Positions 20,755-31,700 of a stretch of 64,000 bases of DNA are shown here, piece by piece. The notes under the pieces are model-generated. The model saw only the letters and a program-made list of their open reading frames with translations, ran no database searches and was not told the DNA's origin. Origin of the DNA: Hirsutella rhossiliensis (Eukaryota > Ascomycota > Sordariomycetes > Hypocreales > Ophiocordycipitaceae); contig NW_025408672.1 in NCBI RefSeq assembly GCF_020360975.1, positions 3,348,001 through 3,412,000 of the forward strand, given 5' to 3'. Made by a program: the position numbers and the translations under genes. The first letter of the stretch is position 1. Each line of letters begins with the position of its first letter.

Positions 20755-21378
20755 AGGGGCCTAAAGTCGGCCGCCGACCCTGTTCCACAGGGACGGGGTG
20801 CGTTGATTGAGGACAAACGCGTTGATTGGGGAAAGGCAGGTACTTCTTAGCCCCGCAAATTTATTAGCTAAACAAAGTATTACATTTAATCGGTTAAACG
20901 CACAACTAATCCCGCCAGTACGATGTATGCAACAAGTCGGGGATTCTATATACCATCGTGACCTGAAACATTGATGAAGATACTATCATTCTAACTCTGC
21001 CTTGATGACTTCAAATTTATGCCCGGTACCCTCAATGAAGCTGTCACCTATTATTTATACCCCATCAGCCTCAAGGGTCAGTACCTGCAATGTGGCACGC
21101 TCTATGGCCTCCAAGGTCACCAAGTCAGCCGCCTCTTGTATGACATCGCGATCTTAGGTTCTCGGCCAAGTGATGTGTTGCTATACGAAAATGCGTGTTG
21201 GTGTTGATGGAATTTGAAATTAGCGCGGTTATGTAAGAAAACAGTAGTACTTACATTTATGTAGTAGGATCATCATTCTATGTAATTTTTTTTCCTTTCC
21301 GATCAACGCGTTTGTCCTTAATCAACGCACCCCCCCCCGTCCCTGTGGAACAGGGTCGGCGGCCGGCTTTTAGGCCCC
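20755..21378. mobile_element. MITE-like element with ~84-bp inverted terminal repeats
   Basis: The left arm (20755-20837) starts GGGGCCTAAAGTCGGCCGCC. The right arm (21294-21378) is its imperfect reverse complement, with two small indels and an expanded C-run. About 455 bp of AT-rich unique sequence lies between them, without a transposase. No convincing target duplication is visible outside the arms. A foldback or MITE-type DNA element is the simplest reading. Confidence 0.6.
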
Positions 21379-21834
21379 CCAGGCTTGTAGCTTATATGCT
21401 GATAAGGCCGGGCAATTTTCTTCCTAAACCTATCCTAGCATCGCGTACGTACCTGGGTTTGATCGCGCTAGCTCCCCGTAAGACGTCCTCAGCTACATTT
21501 ATGCCCCATACGGTTGCGACCCACATCTTGTATATATACGTTTCTGCCGACATAGCAGAAGACTCTAGCGGAATGTAGTAGAACGCTGCTAGCATCTAAG
21601 CATCTGCTTCATATCCATCCTTTATACCTCGATTAATAAAGTAAGGAAGTGTGAGACAATACTATATAGGCAAACCATTTACCTATAAAAGCTGCAGAGC
21701 ATCTTCGGACTTAAGGACGAATAGCAGCTCCTCTCTATCACTTATCGAGCATTGATCTCTCACGCTAATCTTACACCGGTTATCGATTAAAAGTGGCAAG
21801 CCGACGTCCGGACCCAGCCTACAACCGCCTCGAC
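21379..21834. other. Spacer with possible promoter of the Cys-rich gene
   Basis: AT-rich sequence with TATATATACG near 21531 and CTATATAGG near 21661-21670. It changes abruptly to GC-rich sequence at about 21790. Nothing else is recognised. Confidence 0.3.
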
Positions 21835-22894
21835 ATGGCGCCCACCACTCCCCCCTCTCGCCGGCCACCGTTTGTGCCAAACTCCCGATCGTTGGCCCGC
21901 CTCCTTTTATGGGCGTTGGTGGCCGGTGTGACTACAGCGCTACTGTTTCCACGCGTACCGACCGTGGACATTACGGCGTCGGAGCAGCAGTGTGTGCCGC
22001 TGGGCCGCCCGCTGGTCACGGTCGCCTGTTGGCTCGGTGGACCGGCCGGCACCCCGAGTTACTTCGTAATGTGCACAAGGCCCGACCGTGGCGGGGTTGG
22101 CGGCGATGTGCACGGAAGGCTGATTGTATCGGACGGAATGTTCTTCGGCTGTACGCCCGTTAGCGTGTCAGCTCCCGGCCGCGGGTACACAGTGCATCCC
22201 GTTGCCCCCAATGTGAAAAACCCGCTCCTATGGGTAAACCCAGCCAGGGGAAGGATCAACGCCTGTGAAGCGCCAAGAAAAGATCCCGGCGCGAAAGGAC
22301 CGAAGGCCGGTCGGGTCGATCCGAAGGCAGCCCGAGCTCGCGACGGCGCCGTATGGGACTAGAGACCCGGACGGAACCGCCGAGCCACAAACGGCGGTCG
22401 TCTTTGGGAAGCCACCTCCCGCCCGACCCCCGGCCCAGGCATGGCGAGTGCTGTCGTACTGCGACAGCCACGGTCTGCCATCCTTAGTGGCGTTGTGTAA
22501 CATGGTCGGAGTGAACGAACTGTTGCACTTCTGCAGCGATCACGAGCGCGGTTGGTGGTACGACCTGTTCGGTAACCAGATGGCTGACGATACGGCTGGC
22601 TGTTACTGCCACGTGGTGGGTTTCAGGGTGCCCCCGACCCGTTACTGGCCGCACGCATCCGGAAGGCGGCGGCCCATACGGCAAACGGGGCTACATTTCG
22701 ATTACTCACCACACCCCGCCGAATACTCCGGGTTAGCGTTCAATGTCGACAAGTCAAATCCGTGGGCTTACGTCTCAGATGTGGACCATACTCACCCCGG
22801 AATGGTGTGCAGGGATGGAAGTACGCCCCGTTTCACCTTGAACAGCAGCACGCCGGCCACTTTCAGACGACCCCTACCCGCTGAGCCGGACTAG
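21835..22894 (+). CDS. Unrecognised Cys-rich type II membrane or secreted protein, two exons proposed
   Basis: The ATG at 21835 (ACATGGC context) starts a frame with a short Pro/Arg-rich N-terminus and then one hydrophobic segment, SLARLLLWALVAGVTTALLF (about residues 18-38), a signal anchor. A phase-0 intron at 22234-22438 (GTAAAC donor, GGCCCAG acceptor) would join exon 1 (133 codons) to exon 2 (151 codons plus stop at 22894), giving 284 residues. The alternative is a frameshift. The lumenal part has ten Cys in two similar sets: CVPLGRPLVTVAC and CDSHGLPSLVALC have the same 11-residue spacing, each followed by further Cys, a Gly/Asp stretch and a GC.. or GCYC pair. This suggests a duplicated disulfide domain. 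I do not recognise the family. The gene is markedly GC-rich compared with its flanks. Confidence 0.5.
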
Positions 22895-23896
22895 GCAGTT
22901 AGCCCGTCCACGGCGGACCGTCAGGCCTACGTACCGGCGATGGTCCGCCACCGGCCGGCAGGTGCATTGAAGGATGTTCCAGACTGGCGGGTGGAGCGTA
23001 GGCTCCGGTTGGCGTGCGGGTGTTGTAGTTGCACTGCGGTCAGCGGCCGGTTGGCGTGAGACGTTCCTCATGCAGCCGCGCGCGTCTACACCGTTGTGTT
23101 GGGGTGGTCGTACTAATACTAGTGCCGACCTGTCCTGTGGTGCCGTTTTGGCAAGGCCCATCCTTTGGGGCCCGAATCGACGGATGTCACAGTAGTACTT
23201 TCTCAGGTCCATGTCGCCCGTTGGCTCCCCTTGATCCAGAGCTACCATAAGGGCTCATTGGGAGTATTATTCGGCGTGTGTGGAGTCGGTTTAGGGAGGC
23301 TGTGATTGACGTAGTGACGGCTCGAAGGAGCCCAGTGGCCAGGCATCAAGAAGCCGCCTGGCATTCAAACCCTCGTGGCGTATTGGTCATACGCTTTGGA
23401 GGCCGCCCTCGTGGCGGAGTCGGTTCGAATCCGACCGGGGACACGACCTTTGGGGGGAGGTCGAGACCGGCAGACTAGCCCATCCTGCCTTACAGTTAGG
23501 TTGTACCAAATGGGGAATACAGCCTCTAGGGACCTGGGTCATCCCTAGCGGGGGCGCTCCCGTCATTTTACCGCCGCCTTGAAGCACCCGTGTGGGCGAC
23601 ATCACACGCATGCGGACGACCTCGCCCGACGGTCGAAAAATCCTCGGGCCGCCTGCGCAGCGCGTTACCACGCAACCAACACCTCAACAACGCCGCAAAA
23701 CTCTCAACGTCACCGTCCAACCCCTACGATATCCACCAACCACGATAGGCGACAAGATGCTCAACGTTGAAAGACATATGCGCAGACAGGATAGAATAAG
23801 GGGTTTTCATCCCGGGCTTCGGCTATAGGGTTTTTCCTGTATTGGTAACGAATAGAGGCTATCCGGGTCAGTTCATTGAAGTCCAAGTAATACTTT
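22895..23896. other. GC-rich 3' flank, no gene; tRNA-like block inside
   Basis: Continuation of the GC-rich island to about 23650, then a mixed sequence. Short ORFs on both strands lack motifs. A tRNA-like stretch is listed separately at 23369-23443. Confidence 0.3.
23369..23443 (+). other. tRNA-like sequence with pol III A- and B-box matches (degenerate)
   Basis: A perfect B box GGTTCGAATCC (23422-23432) lies in a 5-bp stem GTCGG/CCGAC. Upstream, GTGGCGTATTGG (23375-23386) resembles an A box and sits in a D-arm with stem GCGT/ACGC. Acceptor strands ACCCTCG and CGGGGAC pair at five of seven positions. The anticodon arm does not form properly, so this is more likely a tRNA pseudogene or tRNA-derived (SINE-like) module than a working tRNA. 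Confidence 0.3.
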
Positions 23897-23901
23897 GCCA
23901 T

Positions 23902-24090
23902 TGTAACGGTCTCAACTGAGTGTGTTGACAACTCGTTGAGCGACTGCGACGAGTATCCTAAAGCTAAGGAGAAAGAAAAGAAGAGGAAAGGAAAGGAAAG
24001 CTCTCGAAGATTGGTACGAGCTTATAAGCGGAGCTCCGGTGGGTCTTGTCGAGAGCGGAGCCGAGACCCTCACGGGCTCAGCCTGTTACA
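23902..24090 (-). mobile_element. Solo LTR with target duplication GCCAT
   Basis: The 189-bp segment begins TGTAACGGTC and ends GCCTGTTACA, flanked by GCCAT at 23897-23901 and 24091-24095. Read on the minus strand it starts TGTAACAGGCT, resembling the gypsy LTRs in this window that start TGTAACGGGC, so minus orientation and Ty3/gypsy origin are likely. No internal sequence is attached. Confidence 0.88.
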
Positions 24091-24095
24091 GCCAT

Positions 24096-25051
24096 GAAAT
24101 TTGCATCGATTGTAGTCTGTCCCCCCATACAGCGGCATCGGGCATTGGGGCGTGAACGATTCTAGCTGTAATCCGATGGTATCCGAGGGCTTGCTGAGCA
24201 CCGCTGATCTGGTCGGGTGGGGCGAGTCCAGAATCAGCGACCAGGCGAGCCAATCGTATCCGCGGATATCCATCCCTGCCGTTACGGCAGGGGCCGTGGA
24301 TATACAGATATCGTCGCCCCCCTGCTGATTGTGTAGCCGATTCCATGGAGGAGCCGCTATCCACGTTCGCTACGACGCCCTGTCCACGGGCGTTTAACGA
24401 CCCACCGGCACGGCGGTGTGTATCATGGTCGCTGGATATAGTCTCTCTTGTAGCCCGCGCGCCGCCCCACTCCGATCCGGACTGGTGGTGGTTCGCAGGC
24501 TTGTTTGGCTCTCCAGCGTTACGATATACCGGACGCCGATGCCGAATCGACAGAAGCAGGACGAAAGCGGGGCGCCAAGGCGAAGCTCGCAGGAGCAGCA
24601 GCCGAGGCAGGGGTGGGGCTCGAGGCGCGGGCCAATTAGGATGCTGGCGGCGTCCCCTTTGGGAAGTCGGCGGCACGGATTCAAAATTTGGGCAACTTCT
24701 CCAGGCACGCGGCTGCGATGGATTCCCACCAGTGGCAAGCCGCGAATAAATTTCAGGGATACTCGAGTACGAGAGTACGATGAGTAGCAAACCCACTTGA
24801 AACAATACAGCCCATGTGTCTTCATGCTCTACCCGAAGGTAAGGACATAGTTGTTTCCGGTAGATCGCACTTGGCGGGGCTACCCTAGAGCGCGCCTGAA
24901 AATCCCGCTGACGGGCACCAGCCATCCTTCCCTGCATTTTTACTTTCTTGGCACGCAAGTGTTAAGGAAGTAGCCTATCCATACAGCTTTTCGCTTAACA
25001 GTGCTCTTGAAAATTCCGCAACAGCGCCGCGCGAAAGCGCCGGCAGCGGCC
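24096..25051. other. Region upstream of the LINE, possible 5' UTR; no gene assigned
   Basis: A 290-codon open frame on the minus strand (24958-24086) and shorter ones on plus exist, but none has a recognisable domain and composition is uneven. Some or all of this may be the LINE 5' untranslated region. The LINE 5' border could not be fixed because no target duplication was found. Confidence 0.3.
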
Positions 25052-26682
25052 ATGGCACCAGCCTCAGGTTCGCGCGCCGCTCCTGTGCTGTCGACATACA
25101 ATCGCCACCTGATCTAGCAGCCCGTGCATCTCAGCACCTACTGTCCTCTCCGGCGGAGGCTCGTCCAAATGTCTCAACCCTGGCGGCTCAGCAGCTCCTC
25201 GACCGACGTCTCCCAGCGACACGCCCAACGCTGCCGTCGCGGAAGGAACGCAGCCGGAAATAATCCCGAATGGCCCTGGTTCGACCGGGTCCACGGAAAA
25301 TGCACCTGTCTCCATCATCGAAGCGGCTACAAAGATCGCTCGCGACCAAACGGCAGCCCATGATGCCAAGCTGGCAGTCTTTCGGGCCTTTAGCGAATCA
25401 TTCGAACAGACAGCCAAACAATTCACGTCCGGCTCCCACAATAGCATCGCAAAGCAAGTTGCCACCAAGTTTCTGAACCTCTGGACTCAATCGCTCGCCG
25501 ACCTTGAGGAACCACCGAAACCTACGTACAGCAGCGTTCTCGCATCCGGCAAAACGACACAAGGACAGCTGGCCATTACGGCCTCCGCCCCACCACAGCG
25601 AAAACAGCAAACCACCACTCGTCTCAAGGACGACCGCCCGTGGCCCCACCCAAGGAAGACCTGCGTGTCTTTGTCCGACTTGACGTCGATGCTCCGGCCC
25701 GAAACCATGAAAGATACGCTATCCGGGCCCACATCGCCGCTAGAGTCGGCATCGACCTACGCCGCATCCCGGCAGCCTTCCCGGTAAACACGGGTTGGGC
25801 CATCCTGGCATCGGATGTGGCCACGCGCGAACTACTCGTGCAGCGACAGGCGGATTGGGCCGTAGATCTGGACGCGACGGCCGTAGAGATTAGCCAGAAA
25901 TGGCATTCGTATGTCGTAGCCGATTGCCCCCGTAGGCTCACGGACCTACGCGGCGTTGAGATCAACTTCGATGAGGCGGTCAAAGAAGAAATTGCCTGCC
26001 AAACCGGACTGAAGCCCATCAGCATACGGACCTCGCGACACGACTCGGGCGATATGCCTACCCAGACCCTTATTGTATCCTTCCTGGAACCCACGCAGAG
26101 ACCCTGGCGACTGTTCGGCGCCAGCCGGTTCGCCCGCTATATCGACAAGCCCAGCATTCCTAGCCAATGTGACAAGTGCTGGGATTTCCACGCTCGACAC
26201 AGCTGCGATCGAACGGCGCGCTGCAGGCGTTGTGGCAAAACCGGCCATCGTAGCCAAGAATGCACCGCCCTCGAGCAGTGTGCAAACTGCCTTGGACCCC
26301 ATTGCGCGGATGACCCCAAATGCCCTGCCCGCCCCAAGCGCGTTCACGGCATGGTCCGGCGCCTGACGAAGGAGGAGAAGAGCCTGGTACGGCAGATGGG
26401 AGTTCAGCTCTCTGCGCAGCAGAAGCGGCGAACTCAAAGGCCAGAGTGTCCGACCAGTCTGATCAGAGCCCTGGCAGGCCGCAGACACTTTCCTTGGAGT
26501 CAACGGCGCCGCGGGCAGCTGGAGGAGATGGAAGCTCCGACATGGGCGCCATTTACGAGCCAGCCGCGCCGTCAACCCCATGCATCATTGTGGCCACAAC
26601 GCCGCCGCATGTAAGGGACGGCGACCAGTTCCTCCCTGTCGTCCCATCGAAGAAACGACGCACTAGTCCTGTGACGCCCTAA
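25052..26682 (+). pseudogene. LINE ORF1, gag-like protein with zinc knuckles
   Basis: A start at 25052 (GCCATGGC) is plausible. The reading then changes frame near 25090, 25210, 25640 and 26400. Parts: a Ser/Pro-rich leader; a helical region (IIEAATKIARDQTAAHDAKL); the conserved ORF1 core (KEDLRVFVRLDVDAPAR); and Cys-His knuckles CDKCWDFHARHSC, CRRCGKTGHRSQEC and CANCLGPHCADDPKC. The end is a basic KKRRTS tail. It would coat the element RNA. Its TAA stop at 26680-26682 overlaps the ATG of ORF2 (TAATG), which suggests termination-reinitiation. Confidence 0.82.
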
Positions 26683-29600
26683 TGCCTCGCTGTTTTCCAC
26701 GCAATCGAAGCGATAGGAGGATCTTGCGAATCTTCCAAGCCAACGTAGGCAAGATTCCGCCGGCACACGATTGTGCCCTTGCGTTGGCCGACTCGGAACA
26801 ATACGACATTATTTTGTTGCAGGAGCCATGGACAGAACTGAAAGACGGCCGATGCCTCACTAAGACGCATCAGGCCTACGACACCTTCTCACCCGTCAAC
26901 GACTGGGACGGCCGCGACACTCGCCCGAGAGTCATGACATACGTCCGGCGTTCCGCAGGTCTCGTCGCTGATCAAAAGAGACCTGCGGCGACTCGTGACA
27001 TCCTTTGGCTCACCGTCAACGGCATAACAGTCGTCAACTTCTATCGGCAGCCGTACCACGACGGAGCCCTTGAAATCTTGCTTCAGTGGACCGTACCGGA
27101 CAAGTGTCTTGTTGCTGGTGATTTCAATGCCAAACATCCCAGCTGGCAGGCCGGTCGACGAGAGGACCGCGGCGAAGAAATAGCGTTTTGGGCAATGGAC
27201 AATCGACTCGGCTTACTGAATCCTGTCGATGTCCCGACCAACGCACACGGCAATACGGTTGATCTCGCCTTCTGCAACATACCTCTGGCCGACGCTGTTG
27301 TCGAGGATCATCTAGCAACCGGCTCCGATCATTTTACCCTTAGTATCACGCTGCCAGGACAAGTTCTGGCACCCCTTCCAATAGGAAAGATCCATCTCAA
27401 CTCCGACGAGGAATTGAAGCGATTCATTGAATTAGTGGAGGCCGGTGCCGCCTTCATCCCGATCACCACGGCATCTCCTTCCGAGCTCGACAGCTTTGCG
27501 TCGGCGCTCGTGAACCTTCTTGGTTGTGCAGCCAGAGCTGCCGGTCGACCTGCCCGTAAGACTACGCATGGTGCGCGGTGGTGGACTGAAGAATGCGCAA
27601 AGGCGGCGGCCAATTACCGCGCGTGGAGGAGAGTTCACTCTCTCGGCTTCGACCGAGAAGTACAGCTAGCCAAGAGGGAGCTCCATAGCGTGGTGCGCCG
27701 GGCCAAGCGCCTTTACTGGCGTAACTTGATTGACAGCTTCACCGATAGCGCCTCCGTCTTCAGGGCGGTCCGCTGGCTGAAGTCTCCAGGTCCGTTTCAA
27801 GCTCCTCCCCTGCAAATTGACGACCGAGTGTATGAGACGCAGCTGGAAAAGGCCACCGCCTTGCGTCAAGCCACTCTGGAACGGCGCACGGCGAACGACG
27901 ACATCCCAGATCCGTGGATCTCCGTGAACACAGATAGGACGATACCCTTCACCGACCGAGTCTCTCCGGAGGAGACCCGCGACGCCACGCTACGCACCGG
28001 GAATACGTCCCCTGGTCCCGACAATATTACGGTGCGGATGCTCCGCGCTGTCTGGCATGCGATCGGAAGTCTCGTCCACCAGCTATATCAAGGCTGCCTC
28101 AGGATTGGCCACCATCCGAAGCCCTTCCGAGAAGCAGAAGTGGTCATGATTGCCAAGCCGGGGCGCAGGGATCTCTCACCCCGCGCTTGGCGCCCCATCT
28201 CCTTTTGTCCTGTCTCGGCAAGGGCCTCGAGCGGCTCATCGCACGGCGTCTAGCGTGGGCCTCGGTCCATTTCGGCGTACTACACCCACAACAAGCCGGC
28301 GCGCTCCCGAAGAGATCGGCCGTGGATCTCGTTGCTGCCTTGATTCATGACATCGAGGAGGCATTTGCCTGCAAGCAGGTTGCAACATTGGTGACTTTGG
28401 ACATTCAGGGCGCCTTCGACACAGTCCTCCGCAACAGATTGATCCTTCGCCTACGGGAGCAAGGGTGGCCACCGAACCTCGCGCGATGGGTCGGCTCGTT
28501 TATGCAAGACAGGTCGGCACGCATCCGCTATCAAGATATCGCAACGAATTCATCGCCTCTCAGTGCGGGCTGCCACAGGGATCGCCAGTCTCGCCGATCC
28601 TCTTCCTACTGTATACGGAACCAATCTACCGCTTGGGCAGCTCAAAAGGGCGTTTCGGCTATGCGGACGACACTGCCATCCTTTGCGTCGGCGATAGCCT
28701 GGATGAGACGTCCGCCGAAGCATCTCATCATGTGCGTGAGCTTGTATCGTGGGGCGCCGCCAACGGATCTCCTTCGACCCTGAGAAGACAGAAGTGATGC
28801 ACTTCTCTCGAACGACGCCCAAGACGGCGCCGCCAGTGCTCCATGGCGAATTTGAGAAACGGCCGGGCCGGGCGATGCGTTGGCTTGGCGTCTGGCTCGA
28901 CAGCACTCTGTCTTTCAAGACTCATGTCGAGAAATGGACGGCCAAAGCGCAAGCAGTCGCCTTCCATCTCAGGAGACTGACAAACACCAGGCATGGTCCT
29001 CTACCGAGCGCTGTGCGACGAGCGGTCTGCGCTTGCGTCATTCCAGTGCTGCTCTACGCGGCGGAGGTCTGGTATCCTGGTTCTACGCGCCCGCGCTGGA
29101 CCAAGCCGGGCAAGGAAGGACCGTCCAGGATCGGACACCTCGTAAAGAAGATGAGCAAGGCACTCTACACATCTCTTCGGGCTATCCTGCCAGTGTGGAG
29201 AACTACACCAACGAATGTTCTGCACCGGGAGGCAGGGATACCGCCGGTCCCTCTGCTGCTCGAGGCGCGCCGGACTGCATTTGCTGCGCGTCTCAAACCC
29301 TGGACGAAGCTCATCCGCTCGTGAAGCGCACGTCGAGGCCAAAAGCCCTATACTGAATGAAATGATCAAGCTGAAGTACCAAAAGCAGCCAAAACCCTTC
29401 CGGACTAGGCTGCGGCGCTCCGACGAATTGCTACCAAGCTGCCCAAGGCCTGCCTTGCTGCAGCGCGGATTTGTCGAAGAGCAGACTGCGCCTCTGCAGA
29501 GTGCATCGAAAAATGAGACGGCGAAGAAATTTCGCGATTGGCTCCAGGCACTATCGCCCCGAACTCTGGTCGTCTATTCCGACGGGTCCCGTTCTGCCGA

Positions 29601-30402
29601 AGGCCACGCCGGATATGGCTATGTTGTTCATCGGGACGGATCCACCGTCTTGCGCGACAAGGGCCGTCTTGGGCCCGCCGAGGTTTTCGACGCTGAGGCG
29701 AAAGGTGCGTTGGAGGGGTTGAAGGCTGCGGTGAGCCTTCCAGAAACTGACCGCATCTTTGTCTGCCTCGACAACCTCGCGACCGCAACATGCTTACGGG
29801 GCACGCCGAGCGACTCCTCGCAAGAGGTCTTCCTTGAGTTTCAATCTTTGGCGCGAAAATACGGAGCTGTGGAGGTCCATTGGATCCCCGGCCATGCTGA
29901 CATCCCAGGCAACGAGGAGGCTGATGCTCTGGCAAAGGCGGGAGCATCACTGCCAGAACCCGCTGATAACGTCCCGACGCTAGCGCACCTGCGAAAGATT
30001 GCCCGACAGCAGCCGGAAGAGGCTTTCAAGGCCTGGTGGGAAGCCTCTGCGCCGGAGCGATACAGAGACCTGAGGCTTAAAGCCACAACCAGCTGTCCGT
30101 CAGAATTGGCGCTCTCTCGGCCCCTGCTTCATAACTTGCTTGCAGCAAGAACCCACGATGGGGATTTTGCTGACTACCACGAAAGGTTTGGTCACGACAA
30201 TGCGCGACTGACGTGCTCGTGCGGAAGACGAAAAGAGCCAGCACACATCTTTTACTGCAGAAAGGTTGCGCCACGGCATCGTATGCGGCTTGCACCTTCG
30301 CCGCCTGCAGCCATCAACCGCGCAATCGGCAAGGACTTTGACAAATTCGTCAGGCTGGCGAAAGCGAGCTCCTTCTTCGGAGGGATCTGCCCACGCCACT
30401 AG
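26682..30402 (+). pseudogene. LINE ORF2: endonuclease, reverse transcriptase, RNase H
   Basis: The ATG at 26682 overlaps the ORF1 stop. An apurinic-type endonuclease comes first (ILRIFQANVGK, LLQEPW, VAGDFNAKHPSW, GSDHFTLSI). Reverse transcriptase motifs follow: NTSPGPDNI, PRAWRPIS, TLDIQGAFDTV, CGLPQGSPVSPILF and the active-site FGYADD. RNase H (VVYSDGSRSAEGHAGYG, HWIPGHADIPGNEEAD) and a C-terminal Cys-His segment (CSCGRRKEPAHIFYC) end at 30402. Frame changes near 28200, 28545, 28780 and 29300 interrupt the RT half. No in-frame nonsense mutation is needed to explain the breaks. Confidence 0.9.
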
Positions 30403-30749
30403 ACGGTCATCATTCTCCTCTCTCACCCTACCTTTTCCTCTCAATCCTTTCTGTTACCTGCTCCGATCTCGGCGGCGTCAAGGTCTCGCGACCATGCGAT
30501 CGCCGAGGTCATCAAGGGCTGCAAGGCCCCAGAAGCAAATTGGCTGATCTGACCACGGGACAGCTTTCTCTTCATGCCTGGACGTCCCGCTGACGGGCAA
30601 CAGGTTTGTCATGAGCGCCGTTGAGCCGCTGAAATGCTGGATAGTGGGTGAAGTGTACGATATGTAGCATGTAGACACCTGCTAGCTCAGCACGTCCTGT
30701 GCTCCCCTGCGGAGACCTGAGCGACCAAAAGTTGCTGGACGGAAAATAC
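30403..30749 (+). other. LINE 3' untranslated region
   Basis: This stretch lies between the ORF2 stop and the ACTAA-repeat tail. It has no coding motif and is taken as the element's 3' UTR by position. Confidence 0.6.
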
Positions 30750-30935
30750 ACTAAACTAAACTAAACTAAACTAAATATCCAAATAAATCCGACCTCTGCG
30801 ATCTGATTTGATCTGAATATGTTGCAGGTCAATTTGATTTGATTTGAATAACCTGAGAGGCGATTTGATTTGATCTGATTTGGATATATCTGATTTGATT
30901 TGAATATATCTGGATTTGATCTATCTGTTTGCAAG
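30750..30935 (+). repeat. LINE ACTAA tail followed by a GATTTGA-type low-complexity tract
   Basis: Five ACTAA units (30750-30775) mark the LINE 3' end. From about 30797 to 30935 the sequence consists of GATTTGATTTGA, GATCTGA and GAATATATCTG words in irregular repetition. The second tract may be the target or the tail of another retroelement; it leads straight into the second LINE fragment. Confidence 0.75.
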
Positions 30936-31175
30936 TCTGATTGCACGCGCCTTGTCTTTGATCACACCCCCCGAGGCTCGGCGGTCTTCGGCGCCGCAGC
31001 CTGTCCTTGCCGATCGGGACTCGCAAAACATGTCTGTATTAATGACATTGGTTTTCCCGCCCACTTGTGCCGCATTCGCACGATCCACTCCCGTAGCTAC
31101 GTACGCAGCATCTCTGATAAAAGAAACACCAGGAACAGTCCGAATAGGTGGTGCACAGCGCAGAAGACGGTAACT

Positions 31176-31700
31176 TCGGGAGCCAGGGTACTGAGAGATC
31201 AGCTTTACCCTGTCAAAGTCGACAACACCAAGCGTACCGCAGTGCTGGACGCCGAAGGCAACGTTCTGCCGGGCGCAGCTGAGGCGCTCGGAGCCGAGAA
31301 TTACGTCACGATTGCCAAGATCACCTGGCTTAGCAACAGAGAGAAAGCCAAAGCGTACGGGTCAATGGTGATCTATGTCACTAAAGAGAGTGACGCGCAA
31401 AGACTTCTGGACGGCGTGTGGTTCGATGTTGCGGGAGAGTCCGCCTGCACCAATGTTTTTGAACGCCGCGTAGGACCGATTCAGTGCTTCAACTGTCAAG
31501 AGATGGGACACAAGGCGTTTTCATGCAAGAAGCCGCAAAGATGTGGCAGATGCGCGAAAGCAGAACATCACCACAGAGAATGCAAGGAGACAGTGCCAAA
31601 GTGCGTGCCCTGCGGTGGACCACACGAATCGTACAGCCGGAACTGTCGGGCGCGGAACCCTGGGGATGAGACGCAGGCAGCGTCTGGCCCTTCGGGCTAA
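31176..31700 (+). pseudogene. Second LINE: ORF1 fragment with zinc knuckles
   Basis: The open frame covers the C-terminal part of a Tad1-type ORF1: ENYVTIAKITWLSNREKAK, then three Cys-His knuckles CFNCQEMGHKAFSC, CGRCAKAEHHHREC and CVPCGGPHESYSRNC, stop at 31698. Upstream the frame continues to 30900, but that part looks like chance read-through from the low-complexity tract. No ORF2 follows, so the copy is truncated on both sides. It is a different LINE family from the one at 25-30.8 kb. Confidence 0.78.

Larger units (their letters stand above)
25052..30777 (+). mobile_element. Tad1-like LINE (non-LTR retrotransposon)
   Basis: The element has a gag-like ORF1, an ORF2 with endonuclease, reverse transcriptase and RNase H, and an ACTAA-repeat tail at 30750-30775 instead of poly(A). 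This order and the RNase H domain match the fungal Tad1 clade. The 5' end is set provisionally at the first ATG of ORF1. Both ORFs carry frameshifts, so this copy could not retrotranspose on its own. Confidence 0.88.

Noticed and set aside
23369..23443. Functional tRNA gene
   Set aside because: The anticodon stem does not pair and two acceptor pairs fail, so it is only reported as tRNA-like.
24086..24958. 290-codon minus-strand ORF upstream of the LINE
   Set aside because: No recognisable domain, Arg/Pro-rich composition and overlapping open frames on the other strand; treated as chance in a GC-rich stretch.
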